Notes under the pieces: model-generated
What the model was told of the DNA's origin: nothing
The model's input: the letters and a program-made list of their open reading frames with translations, nothing else
Database searches by the model: none
Program-made: the position numbers and the translations under genes
Source of the DNA: Myroides sp.
GTDB lineage: Bacteria; Bacteroidota; Bacteroidia; Flavobacteriales; Flavobacteriaceae
Reading direction: 5' to 3'
Assembly: GCA_018384465.1 (NCBI GenBank)
Contig: JAHAYQ010000243.1
Coordinates: 1 to 12,735 of the forward strand
Length of the DNA stretch: 12,735 bases
In this document: piece after piece, positions 1-6,866 of the stretch
Layout of the letters: each line of letters opens with the position of its first letter
How positions within the stretch are numbered: the stretch's first letter is position 1

Positions 1-84
1 TTTTCTATGTTAATGGGCGATGAGGTACCACCACGAAGAGAATTTATTGAAAAAAATGCATTGTATGCTAAAATCGATGCCTAA
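1..84 (+). CDS. gyrB: DNA gyrase subunit B, C-terminal end (partial)
   Basis: Frame 1 is open from the window edge to a TAA at 82-84 and encodes 27 residues. They contain MLMGDEVPPRREFIEKNA, the conserved end of bacterial GyrB (compare the MxGxxVxxRRxFIExNA motif that closes GyrB and ParE). GyrB is the ATPase subunit of DNA gyrase, which introduces negative supercoils in the cytoplasm; this tail belongs to the Toprim/C-terminal part that contacts GyrA. ParE ends similarly, but the exact ending MGDEVPPRREFIEKNAxYAxIDA is what I know from flavobacterial GyrB. The start and the ATPase domain lie outside the window. A strong terminator follows directly. Confidence 0.9.
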   Translation, partial: FSMLMGDEVPPRREFIEKNALYAKIDA

Positions 85-92
85 TAATAATT

Positions 93-126
93 AACCGAGT
101 CCTTTTAAAGACTCGGTTTTTTCTTT
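93..126 (+). terminator. Rho-independent terminator of gyrB
   Basis: A perfect 9-bp stem (93-101 AACCGAGTC with 110-118 GACTCGGTT) closes an 8-base loop and runs into TTTTTTCTTT. It starts 9 bases after the gyrB stop codon. Confidence 0.9.
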
Positions 127-179
127 ATATCTATCCAAAAAAAATGACATATTACAATTTTAAATAACCGAACTTTTTA

Positions 180-210
180 TTGTTAAATCTTCATTGATGT
201 TATATATTTG
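180..210 (+). promoter_or_regulatory. Bacteroidetes-type promoter of secDF
   Basis: TATATTTG at 203-210 matches the Bacteroidetes -7 consensus TAnnTTTG. A TTG at 180-182 lies 20 bases upstream, within the usual spacing of the -33 element. Transcription would start at about 214-217, leaving a leader of about 72 bases before the secDF ATG at 289. Confidence 0.7.
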
Positions 211-212
211 TC

Positions 213-254
213 CGTTTTTAGTATACGGTTATAAACTATAATCACCTAAAAACG
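213..254 (+). promoter_or_regulatory. Inverted repeat at the transcription start and leader of secDF
   Basis: CGTTTTTAG at 213-221 is the perfect reverse complement of CTAAAAACG at 246-254. Inside the 24-base loop a second small hairpin can form (TTATA 229-233 with TATAA 237-241, loop AAC). The left arm coincides with the predicted start site, so it could be a 5'-end mRNA hairpin or a DNA operator. There is no T tract after it, so it is not a terminator, and no ATG lies between 211 and 288, so there is no leader peptide. Its function is unknown. Confidence 0.4.
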
Positions 255-288
255 AACCTAAATCATCAAAATTTAATTTAAAATTAGA

Positions 289-3200
289 ATGAACAACAGA
301 GGACTCATTAAATTTTTTGCAATCTTATTTGCATTAGTGTGTTTGTACCAACTTTCATTTACTTATGTAACAAATAAAGTAAAGAATGATGCGGTTGCTT
401 TTTCGGCTGGCGACAGAGAAAAAGAATTAGCATATTACGACTCTATTAAAAACGTTGAAGTTTATCCGGTTTTTGGATATACTTTTGAAGAGGTAGAGCA
501 ACGTCAAATCAGTAGAGGTCTTGACTTAGAAGGAGGTATCAACGTAACACTTCAAATCTCGGTTAAAGACATTATTAAGAGGTTGGCAAACGATTCGCAA
601 AATCCAGTATTTGTACAAGCGCTTACCAATGCCGACAAAAACAGAAGAGCGCAAGAAACTTATTTAGATGCGTTTTTTAGAACGTTTGAAGAAGCGAATG
701 CAGCAAACGGATCAAACGTAAAATTAGCTTCAACAGATGTCTTTTTAAACAGAAACTTTGATGAGAAAGAAATTAATACCAGTACCTCTGATGCAGAAGT
801 AAAAAGAATTTTAGCCACTAAAGTGGATGAAGCGGTTGAAAGTGCATACCAAATTTTAAGAGAACGTATCGATAAATTTGGGGTAACACAACCTAACATT
901 CAAAAAATTGGAAATACAGGTCGTATTTTGGTTGAATTACCTGGTGCAAAAGACGAAGCACGTATCAAACAACTTTTACAAAGTACTGCCGAATTAGAAT
1001 TCTGGGAAACGTATAAGTTTGAAGAGGTGATCGAGTTTTTATGGACAGCTAACGAAACGTTAAAGTCAAAAAAACAAACCGAAACCGCTACTGTAGCTAA
1101 TGATACTTTAGCTGAAACAAAACCAGAATCTGATGTTGATAAACTTTTAACAGGTGTTTCAAGCGATTCTTTATCAAATGATTCAACTCAAGAATTAGGA
1201 CCTATCTTCTCTTTAATGCAGGGGCAAGGTTTCCAAGGGTCGCCAATCATTGGCTTCTTTGCAACTAAAGATACAGCTCAAGTAAATACCTATTTAAAAG
1301 ATCCGCAAGTACGCGCTCTTTTAAGAGGCGATTTAAGACATGTAAAATTTGCTTGGGGTAAACCAAAAAGAAATTCAAATGTAACTGAATTATACGCATT
1401 AAAAGGAAATGCGCAGCATGTTGCACCTTTGTCTGGCGGAGTAGTAACTGATGCTCGTGCCGATTTTGATAACATGAACAAACCAGTAGTTTCTATGCAA
1501 ATGAATGCAAAAGGAGCTAAAGATTGGGAGATTTTAACAGGTAAGGCATTCAACCAACAATCTAATATTGCTATTGTTTTAGATAATATTGTGTATTCTG
1601 CTCCAGGTGTAACAACTGGACCTATTGCTGGTGGTAGTTCAAGTATATCAGGTGATTTTACGGTACAAGAAACAAAAGACTTAGCAAATATCTTAAAAGC
1701 AGGTAAATTGCCAGCATCTGCAGATATCATTCAATCGGCTGTAGTTGGTCCATCTTTGGGTCAACAAGCTATTGAAAACGGTATGATGTCTTTCATCATT
1801 GGGTTTGGTGTAGTATTGTTTTGGATGGTATTCTATTACGGTCGCACGGGTATGTATGCTAACGTAGCACTTATCGTAAACTTATTGTTCATTTTTGGTG
1901 TATTAGCATCATTAGGTGCGGTATTAACGCTGCCTGGTATTGCAGGTATCGTACTTACAATGGGTACAGCAATTGATGCGAATATTATTATAAATGAAAG
2001 GGTAAAAGAAGAATTACGTGCCGGAAAAACTACGAAGGAAGCGGTGGATTATTCGTTTAGTTGGAACGGTGCTTTATCATCAATTTTTGATGCGAATATT
2101 ACTACAGGTTTAGTGGCAATCATTTTATTTATATTAGGATCTGGTCCTATTCAAGGATTTGCTACTACCTTGTTAATCGGTATTTTTACTTCATTATTTA
2201 CAGCTATTTGTATTCCAATGTTGTTTATTTATGCTAGATTAGATAAAGGTAAGGATGTGAAGTTCTCTACATCGTTTACTAAAAATTGGTTCGTTGGTTC
2301 TAAGTTTAATTTCTTAGGTACCAAGAAAATGGCATACATGATTTCTGGTCTTGCTGTTTTAATTGCTATTGCTGCACTTTCTACCAAAGGATTGAATCCT
2401 GGTGTTGATTTTGTAGGAGGTAGAACTTACCAAGTGAAATTTGATCAACCAGTTGATGCCAATGAAGTTAAAGAAAAGTTACACGGAGTATTCGGAAGTG
2501 CTGAGGCTAAAACATTCGGAAGCGCTGATCAGCTGCGCATCACTACTAAATATAAAGTAGAAGAAGAAAGTACAGTGGTAGATAACGAAGTGAACAAAAT
2601 GTTATATGATAACTTAAAAGAGTATTTGCCGGCTACTTTAACTTTCCAAGACTTTATGAGTAGTGATGAAGCGCATCAATTAGGTGTATTGCAAAGTTCA
2701 AAAGTAGGGCCAACCATTGCCGATGATTTAAAATTCGACTCAATGAAGGCGGTGTTAGGAGCTTTAGCTGTAATGTTCTTCTATATTTTAATACGTTTTA
2801 GAAGATGGCAATTCTCTTTAGGTGCCGTTATAGGTTTAGCTCAAAACGTAATTATTGTATTAGGTGTTTACTCGTTAACTTATGCCATTATGCCGTTTAA
2901 CATGGAATTAGATCAGCATTTAATTGCTGCTATTCTAACAGTAGTGGGATATTCAATCAACGATACAGTAATTGTTTTTGATAGGGTACGTGAATTCTTA
3001 AGAAATAGACAGTCACAACATACAGGCGAAAGCTTTACCGATACAGTAAACAGAGCGCTTAACACTACGTTGAGTAGAACTATTAACGTATCATTAAGTT
3101 TGGTAGTTGTATTATTAGCGATCTTTATCTTCGGTGGAGAATCGTTAAGAGGTTTCATTTTTGCTATCTTAATCGGTATCGTTGTAGGTACTTTTACCTC

Positions 3201-3312
3201 TTTATTTATTGCTACACCAATCATGGCAGATACCATGATTAAAAGTGGAGCTGATAAAATTAAAGAAGAAGAAGAGGAAGATGAAAATGATCCTTTGCAT
3301 ACCAATATTTAA
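289..3312 (+). CDS. secDF: Protein translocase subunit SecDF (fused SecD-SecF)
   Basis: This 1007-residue inner-membrane protein uses the proton-motive force to pull proteins out of the SecYEG channel on the periplasmic side. SecD half: first helix about 9-27, GLDLEGGI at 77-84, periplasmic P1 domain with RERIDKFGVTQPNIQ at 191-205, then five helices (about 498-650) with GTAIDANIIINERVKEE at 559-575 and DANITTG at 601-607. D563 is in the position of the conserved proton-relay aspartate. SecF half: helix about 681-697, GVDFVGG at 705-711, then helices between 819 and 976 with VVGYSINDTVIVFDRVRE at 885-902. The predicted 12 helices match a complete SecD plus SecF. Residues 258-303 are a Ser/Thr/Glu-rich linker inside P1, and the C-terminus is acidic (993-1001). 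The gene has its own promoter and terminator, and the ATG is followed at once by a normal N-terminal helix. The identification is firm. Confidence 0.97.
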   Translation: MNNRGLIKFFAILFALVCLYQLSFTYVTNKVKNDAVAFSAGDREKELAYYDSIKNVEVYPVFGYTFEEVEQRQISRGLDLEGGINVTLQISVKDIIKRLANDSQNPVFVQALTNADKNRRAQETYLDAFFRTFEEANAANGSNVKLASTDVFLNRNFDEKEINTSTSDAEVKRILATKVDEAVESAYQILRERIDKFGVTQPNIQKIGNTGRILVELPGAKDEARIKQLLQSTAELEFWETYKFEEVIEFLWTANETLKSKKQTETATVANDTLAETKPESDVDKLLTGVSSDSLSNDSTQELGPIFSLMQGQGFQGSPIIGFFATKDTAQVNTYLKDPQVRALLRGDLRHVKFAWGKPKRNSNVTELYALKGNAQHVAPLSGGVVTDARADFDNMNKPVVSMQMNAKGAKDWEILTGKAFNQQSNIAIVLDNIVYSAPGVTTGPIAGGSSSISGDFTVQETKDLANILKAGKLPASADIIQSAVVGPSLGQQAIENGMMSFIIGFGVVLFWMVFYYGRTGMYANVALIVNLLFIFGVLASLGAVLTLPGIAGIVLTMGTAIDANIIINERVKEELRAGKTTKEAVDYSFSWNGALSSIFDANITTGLVAIILFILGSGPIQGFATTLLIGIFTSLFTAICIPMLFIYARLDKGKDVKFSTSFTKNWFVGSKFNFLGTKKMAYMISGLAVLIAIAALSTKGLNPGVDFVGGRTYQVKFDQPVDANEVKEKLHGVFGSAEAKTFGSADQLRITTKYKVEEESTVVDNEVNKMLYDNLKEYLPATLTFQDFMSSDEAHQLGVLQSSKVGPTIADDLKFDSMKAVLGALAVMFFYILIRFRRWQFSLGAVIGLAQNVIIVLGVYSLTYAIMPFNMELDQHLIAAILTVVGYSINDTVIVFDRVREFLRNRQSQHTGESFTDTVNRALNTTLSRTINVSLSLVVVLLAIFIFGGESLRGFIFAILIGIVVGTFTSLFIATPIMADTMIKSGADKIKEEEEEDENDPLHTNI

Positions 3313-3334
3313 TACAAAATCAATTCATTATAAT

Positions 3335-3370
3335 AAAAGCCGTTCGTTTTTGAACGGCTTTTGTTATTTT
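3335..3370 (+). terminator. Rho-independent terminator of secDF
   Basis: An 11-bp perfect stem (3335-3345 AAAAGCCGTTC with 3352-3362 GAACGGCTTTT) encloses a 6-base loop and is followed by TTTTGTTATTTT. It begins 22 bases after the secDF stop codon. Confidence 0.92.
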
Positions 3371-3440
3371 ATCAATCCCGTAAAAAAATAAACTAAAAAG
3401 CGAGATTCATAAAAATAAAATTAGCTTTTTACCGATTGAT
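3371..3440 (+). promoter_or_regulatory. Nested inverted repeats upstream of the E1 gene
   Basis: Two perfect inverted repeats lie one inside the other: outer ATCAATC 3371-3377 with GATTGAT 3434-3440, inner TAAAAAGC 3394-3401 with GCTTTTTA 3424-3431 (loop 22 bases). They sit between the secDF terminator and the E1 start. The nearest -7-like boxes are imperfect: TAGCTTTT at 3422-3429, within the inner right arm, and TAAATTCG at 3445-3452. A regulatory role is inference only, and AT-rich spacer sequence gives such pairings by chance fairly often. Confidence 0.3.
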
Positions 3441-3493
3441 TTTTTAAATTCGTAAATTATTTCAATTTAGTTACAACATAGTTTCAATATATT

Positions 3494-5899
3494 ATGAGTC
3501 AAACAGCTACAAAAGAAGCTTTAACATTCGAAGATTTCAAGCAAGAAGTTCTTAACGATTATAAAATTGCCCGTATTTCGCGCGAATGCAGTTTGTTAGG
3601 CCGTAAAGAGGTGTTAACCGGAAAGGCAAAATTTGGTATTTTTGGTGATGGAAAAGAAGTGCCACAGCTGGCAATGGCGAAAGCATTTAAAAACGGTGAT
3701 TTCCGTTCGGGGTACTATCGTGATCAAACTTTTATGATGGCGATTGGTGCATTAAATATCCAACAGTTTTTTGCCGGTTTATACGGTCATGCCGATATCA
3801 ACCAAGACCCTATGTCTGGTGGTCGTCAAATGGGTGGACATTTTGCAACACATAGTTTAGACGAAAATGGAAACTGGAAAAATTTAACACAACAAAAAAA
3901 TTCAAGTTCAGATATTTCTCCAACAGCTGGTCAAATGCCTCGTTTGTTAGGATTGGCGCAGGCATCTAAATATTTTCGTGAATTTCCAAATGCAGATAAA
4001 GAACAAAAATTTTCTGTAAACGGTAACGAAATAGCTTGGGGAACCATTGGTAACGCTTCTACGTCTGAAGGTTTGTTTTTTGAAACCATTAATGCAGCAG
4101 GTGTTTTACAAGTGCCAATGGTTATGAGTGTTTGGGACGATATGTATGGTATTTCGGTACACGCACGTCATCAAACAACAAAAGAAAGTATTTCTGAAAT
4201 TTTAAAAGGTTTTCAAAAAGAGGAAGATACTAATGGATACGAAATTTTTACTGTATACGGATGGGATTATCCTGCCTTAATAGATACCTATGCTAAAGCG
4301 GCTGAAATTGCTAGAATACAGCATGTACCAGTATTAATTCACGTAAAAGAATTAACGCAGCCGCAAGGTCACTCAACTTCAGGTTCGCACGAACGTTACA
4401 AATCGGCTGAGCGTTTACAGTGGGAAACGGAGTTTGATTGTTTATCTAAATTGCGCTATTGGATGATTGACAATAATATTGCAACAACCGAAGAATTAGA
4501 CACCTTAGATGCCGAATTGAAAAAAGATGTTTTAAACGGTAAAAAAGCAGCTTGGGAGGCTTATTTAAATCCTATCAAAGAGGAAAGAACGACGTTGATT
4601 GAAGTTCTAAACTCGGTAGCAGCAACATCGGCAAACAAAGTGTTTATCGAAAAAATGATTGCTGATTTAAACAGTATCAAAGAACCAATCCGCAAAGACA
4701 ATTTAACTACTGCTCGTAAAATTTTACGCATGGTAATTGGTGAACAAGGACAAAGCATTTTGGCATCTTGGATACAAAATTATATTGATAAAGTTCAGCC
4801 AAGTTTCAGTTCACATTTAATGTCGCAATCAGCAAACAAAGCAGAGAATGTAGTTGAAATTAAACCAGTGTATGATGAAAATACAGCTGATGTGGATGCG
4901 CGTTTAATCATTAAAAATAATTTCGATAAAATTTTTGAAACTTATCCTGAAACGCTAATTTTCGGAGAAGATTCTGGAAATATTGGTGATGTGAATCAAG
5001 GGTTAGAAGGTTTACAAGAAAAATACGGAGTAAATCGCGTGGCAGATGCTGGTATTCGCGAAGCTACCATTTTGGGGCAAGGTATCGGTATGGCAATGCG
5101 TGGATTACGCCCTATTGCTGAAATTCAGTATTTAGATTATCTGTTGTATGCACTTCAAATCATGAGCGACGATTTAGCTACGGTTCAATACAGAACGGCA
5201 GGTAAGCAAAAAGCACCATTAATTGTGCGTACACGTGGTCACCGTTTAGAGGGTATCTGGCATTCGGGTTCACCAATGGGTATGATTATTAATGCGGTGC
5301 GCGGTATGCACGTGTTGGTACCACGCAGTATGACAAAAGCAGCCGGATTCTATAATACATTGTTGAAAGGAGATGAGCCTGCCTTGGTGATTGAATGTTT
5401 AAATGGGTACCGACTTAAAGAAAAAATGCCTGCTAATATTGGTGAATTTACTACGCCAATTGGTGTGGTTGAAACCGTAAAAGAAGGTACTGATATAACT
5501 GTTGTTTCTTACGGATCTACTTTGCGTTTGGTTGAACAAGCCGCTAAAGAATTGTTAGAAATAGGAATTGATGTGGAGGTAATTGATGCACAGTCTTTAT
5601 TACCATTTGATAACAATCACGATTGTGTAAAATCACTTCAAAAAACAAACCGTTTGTTAGTGGTAGACGAAGATGTTCCTGGAGGAGCATCGGCATACTT
5701 GCTACAACAAATTGTTGATGTACAAGAAGGTTATAGATTTTTAGATAGTAAGCCTGAAACATTGGCTTCAAAAGCACACCGCCCGGCATATGGTACCGAT
5801 GGTGATTATTTCTCTAAACCATCTGTTGAAGATATTTTCGAGAAAATATATGCCATTATGAATGAAGCCGATCCGGTAAAATATCCAAACTTATATTAA
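3494..5899 (+). CDS. 2-oxoacid (probably branched-chain) dehydrogenase E1, fused alpha-beta subunits
   Basis: The 801 residues join an E1-alpha-like and an E1-beta-like half, a fusion common in Bacteroidetes and usually annotated as 2-oxoisovalerate dehydrogenase. E1 decarboxylates a 2-oxoacid with thiamine diphosphate and passes the acyl group to lipoyl-E2; it acts in the cytoplasm. Alpha half (about 20-360): GYYRDQT at 73-79, MSGGRQMGGHF at 107-117, the thiamine/metal loop from G186 to Y218, and QGHSTSGS at 291-298, matching the active-site His loop (H293). An extra 100-residue helical linker follows. Beta half (about 468-790): FGEDSGNIGDV at 490-500, the thiamine-activating glutamate E523 in DAGIREATI, AEIQYLDY at 542-549, H590 in WHSGSP, and a transketolase C-terminal domain from about 667. 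The usual alpha-subunit metal ligands Asp/Glu and Asn appear as N187 and D216, an apparent exchange. No E2 or E3 gene is nearby, so the substrate (branched-chain oxoacids or pyruvate) cannot be read from context. Confidence 0.88.
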   Translation: MSQTATKEALTFEDFKQEVLNDYKIARISRECSLLGRKEVLTGKAKFGIFGDGKEVPQLAMAKAFKNGDFRSGYYRDQTFMMAIGALNIQQFFAGLYGHADINQDPMSGGRQMGGHFATHSLDENGNWKNLTQQKNSSSDISPTAGQMPRLLGLAQASKYFREFPNADKEQKFSVNGNEIAWGTIGNASTSEGLFFETINAAGVLQVPMVMSVWDDMYGISVHARHQTTKESISEILKGFQKEEDTNGYEIFTVYGWDYPALIDTYAKAAEIARIQHVPVLIHVKELTQPQGHSTSGSHERYKSAERLQWETEFDCLSKLRYWMIDNNIATTEELDTLDAELKKDVLNGKKAAWEAYLNPIKEERTTLIEVLNSVAATSANKVFIEKMIADLNSIKEPIRKDNLTTARKILRMVIGEQGQSILASWIQNYIDKVQPSFSSHLMSQSANKAENVVEIKPVYDENTADVDARLIIKNNFDKIFETYPETLIFGEDSGNIGDVNQGLEGLQEKYGVNRVADAGIREATILGQGIGMAMRGLRPIAEIQYLDYLLYALQIMSDDLATVQYRTAGKQKAPLIVRTRGHRLEGIWHSGSPMGMIINAVRGMHVLVPRSMTKAAGFYNTLLKGDEPALVIECLNGYRLKEKMPANIGEFTTPIGVVETVKEGTDITVVSYGSTLRLVEQAAKELLEIGIDVEVIDAQSLLPFDNNHDCVKSLQKTNRLLVVDEDVPGGASAYLLQQIVDVQEGYRFLDSKPETLASKAHRPAYGTDGDYFSKPSVEDIFEKIYAIMNEADPVKYPNLY

Positions 5900-5905
5900 T
5901 ACTAT

Positions 5906-5937
5906 AAAAAAGCATCTTATTTCAGATGCTTTTTTTA
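5906..5937 (+). terminator. Rho-independent terminator of the E1 gene
   Basis: A 12-bp perfect stem (5906-5917 AAAAAAGCATCT with 5924-5935 AGATGCTTTTTT) encloses TATTTC; the T tract is the right arm itself. It starts 6 bases after the stop codon. Confidence 0.92.
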
Positions 5938-5943
5938 TATTTG
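5936..5943 (+). promoter_or_regulatory. Possible -7 box for the membrane protein gene, overlapping a terminator tail
   Basis: TATATTTG fits the TAnnTTTG consensus exactly and lies 17 bases before the ATG at 5961. It overlaps the last two bases of the preceding terminator. No TTG is seen at the -33 distance, where the terminator hairpin lies. AT-rich flanks make a chance match possible. Confidence 0.45.
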
Positions 5944-5960
5944 ATAAATTATAATCAAGT

Positions 5961-6758
5961 ATGAAATACAATCCGTTTAAGTTAATCCTTTGGGGCTTGT
6001 TTTTGGTTTTTGTATTGCTAAACAGCTTACGCCTGTTTATTTACGGGTTTGTGATAAGTTTTATGATTGTAATAATTGATCGCGCTTTCTTTGGAACACG
6101 AAAACGTTCTGATACGCAATTCCTGAATTTGTTTTTTACTTTTACATCTATCTTTGCCCTTTTTTATACGTTTTCACCTTTTCTTAGATCGTTAGAATTT
6201 AATATTTCCCACCCTAAATGGCAATTGCTTGAAGTGGTTTCTATAGAAAAAAGCAAAAGTACATTAGTGTCAACACCTTTCAACTTTTTAGAAAAAGCTT
6301 ACACGCCTGTGACTATTAAATATGTAGACGAGGCACAAGTGACACACCAAATACACCAAGAAATTAAACATTACGCAATTTTAGGATTTGATCCGCTGTT
6401 TAAAAAAGAGACCATAGAAAAAGAGTTACAATTTATACACAACCGCAGCTTAAATAAATTAATTGATAAAAAAGCGGTAAACCTTTATCAACACCCCTCT
6501 AAAGAACGTATCAAAATGTTTAAAGGCAACGATGGTTTTGCTTTAAGGCATTCAATCGGTTTTCAAATTGCCTTATTACTCACCTATATATTAAGTATTG
6601 GTTTAACAATTTATTGTGTGGTATGCTACAAAAAAATGTATATTAGTTTACAATCTAATCAAACCAAAGAACAAAAAACAGCCTATATTATACTTTTTAT
6701 CCTTATGTGTACTTATTTAGCAGTAGGCATAACGGTTTTACATTATTTAAAGTTTTAA
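5961..6758 (+). CDS. Unrecognised five-helix membrane protein
   Basis: I do not recognise this 265-residue protein. Hydrophobicity suggests helices at about 8-24, 25-41, 55-75, 200-223 and 241-262. Positive charges at 41-49 (RAFFGTRKR) and 223-239 (KK...K..K) place those loops in the cytoplasm, which would put the soluble segment 76-198 in the periplasm. That segment looks like a beta-rich domain followed by a basic stretch ending VNLYQHPSKERIKMF (174-188). The pattern of an 'x-v-x-Y-x-P-s-x-P' strand just before a helix recalls DUF3592-type membrane proteins, but the match is weak and I do not claim the family. The ATG at 5961 opens directly into the hydrophobic N-terminus. No terminator is seen between its stop and the next gene. 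Composition resembles its neighbours, so nothing suggests recent transfer. Confidence 0.75.
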   Translation: MKYNPFKLILWGLFLVFVLLNSLRLFIYGFVISFMIVIIDRAFFGTRKRSDTQFLNLFFTFTSIFALFYTFSPFLRSLEFNISHPKWQLLEVVSIEKSKSTLVSTPFNFLEKAYTPVTIKYVDEAQVTHQIHQEIKHYAILGFDPLFKKETIEKELQFIHNRSLNKLIDKKAVNLYQHPSKERIKMFKGNDGFALRHSIGFQIALLLTYILSIGLTIYCVVCYKKMYISLQSNQTKEQKTAYIILFILMCTYLAVGITVLHYLKF

Positions 6759-6837
6759 ATACTTTTATAAATAAGGTAAATTCAATAAATTGTAATATTT
6801 AGTAACTGCTTAAAAAGGAAAACATAAAAAAAATCAC

Positions 6838-6845
6838 TAACTTTG
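6838..6845 (+). promoter_or_regulatory. -7 box of the alpha-oxoamine synthase gene
   Basis: TAACTTTG matches TAnnTTTG exactly. The predicted transcript starts at about 6849-6852, a short leader before the ATG at 6867. A TTG inside this box (6843-6845) is in frame with the gene but would lie upstream of the transcript start, which argues against its use as an initiation codon. Confidence 0.65.
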
Positions 6846-6866
6846 CAACGTTTAAAAACAAATAAA

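Noticed and set aside
5544..5789. Minus-strand and other small frames inside secDF, E1, the oxoamine synthase and guaA.
   Set aside because: They lie wholly inside well-identified genes on the opposite strand, with no recognisable domain or own upstream signals.
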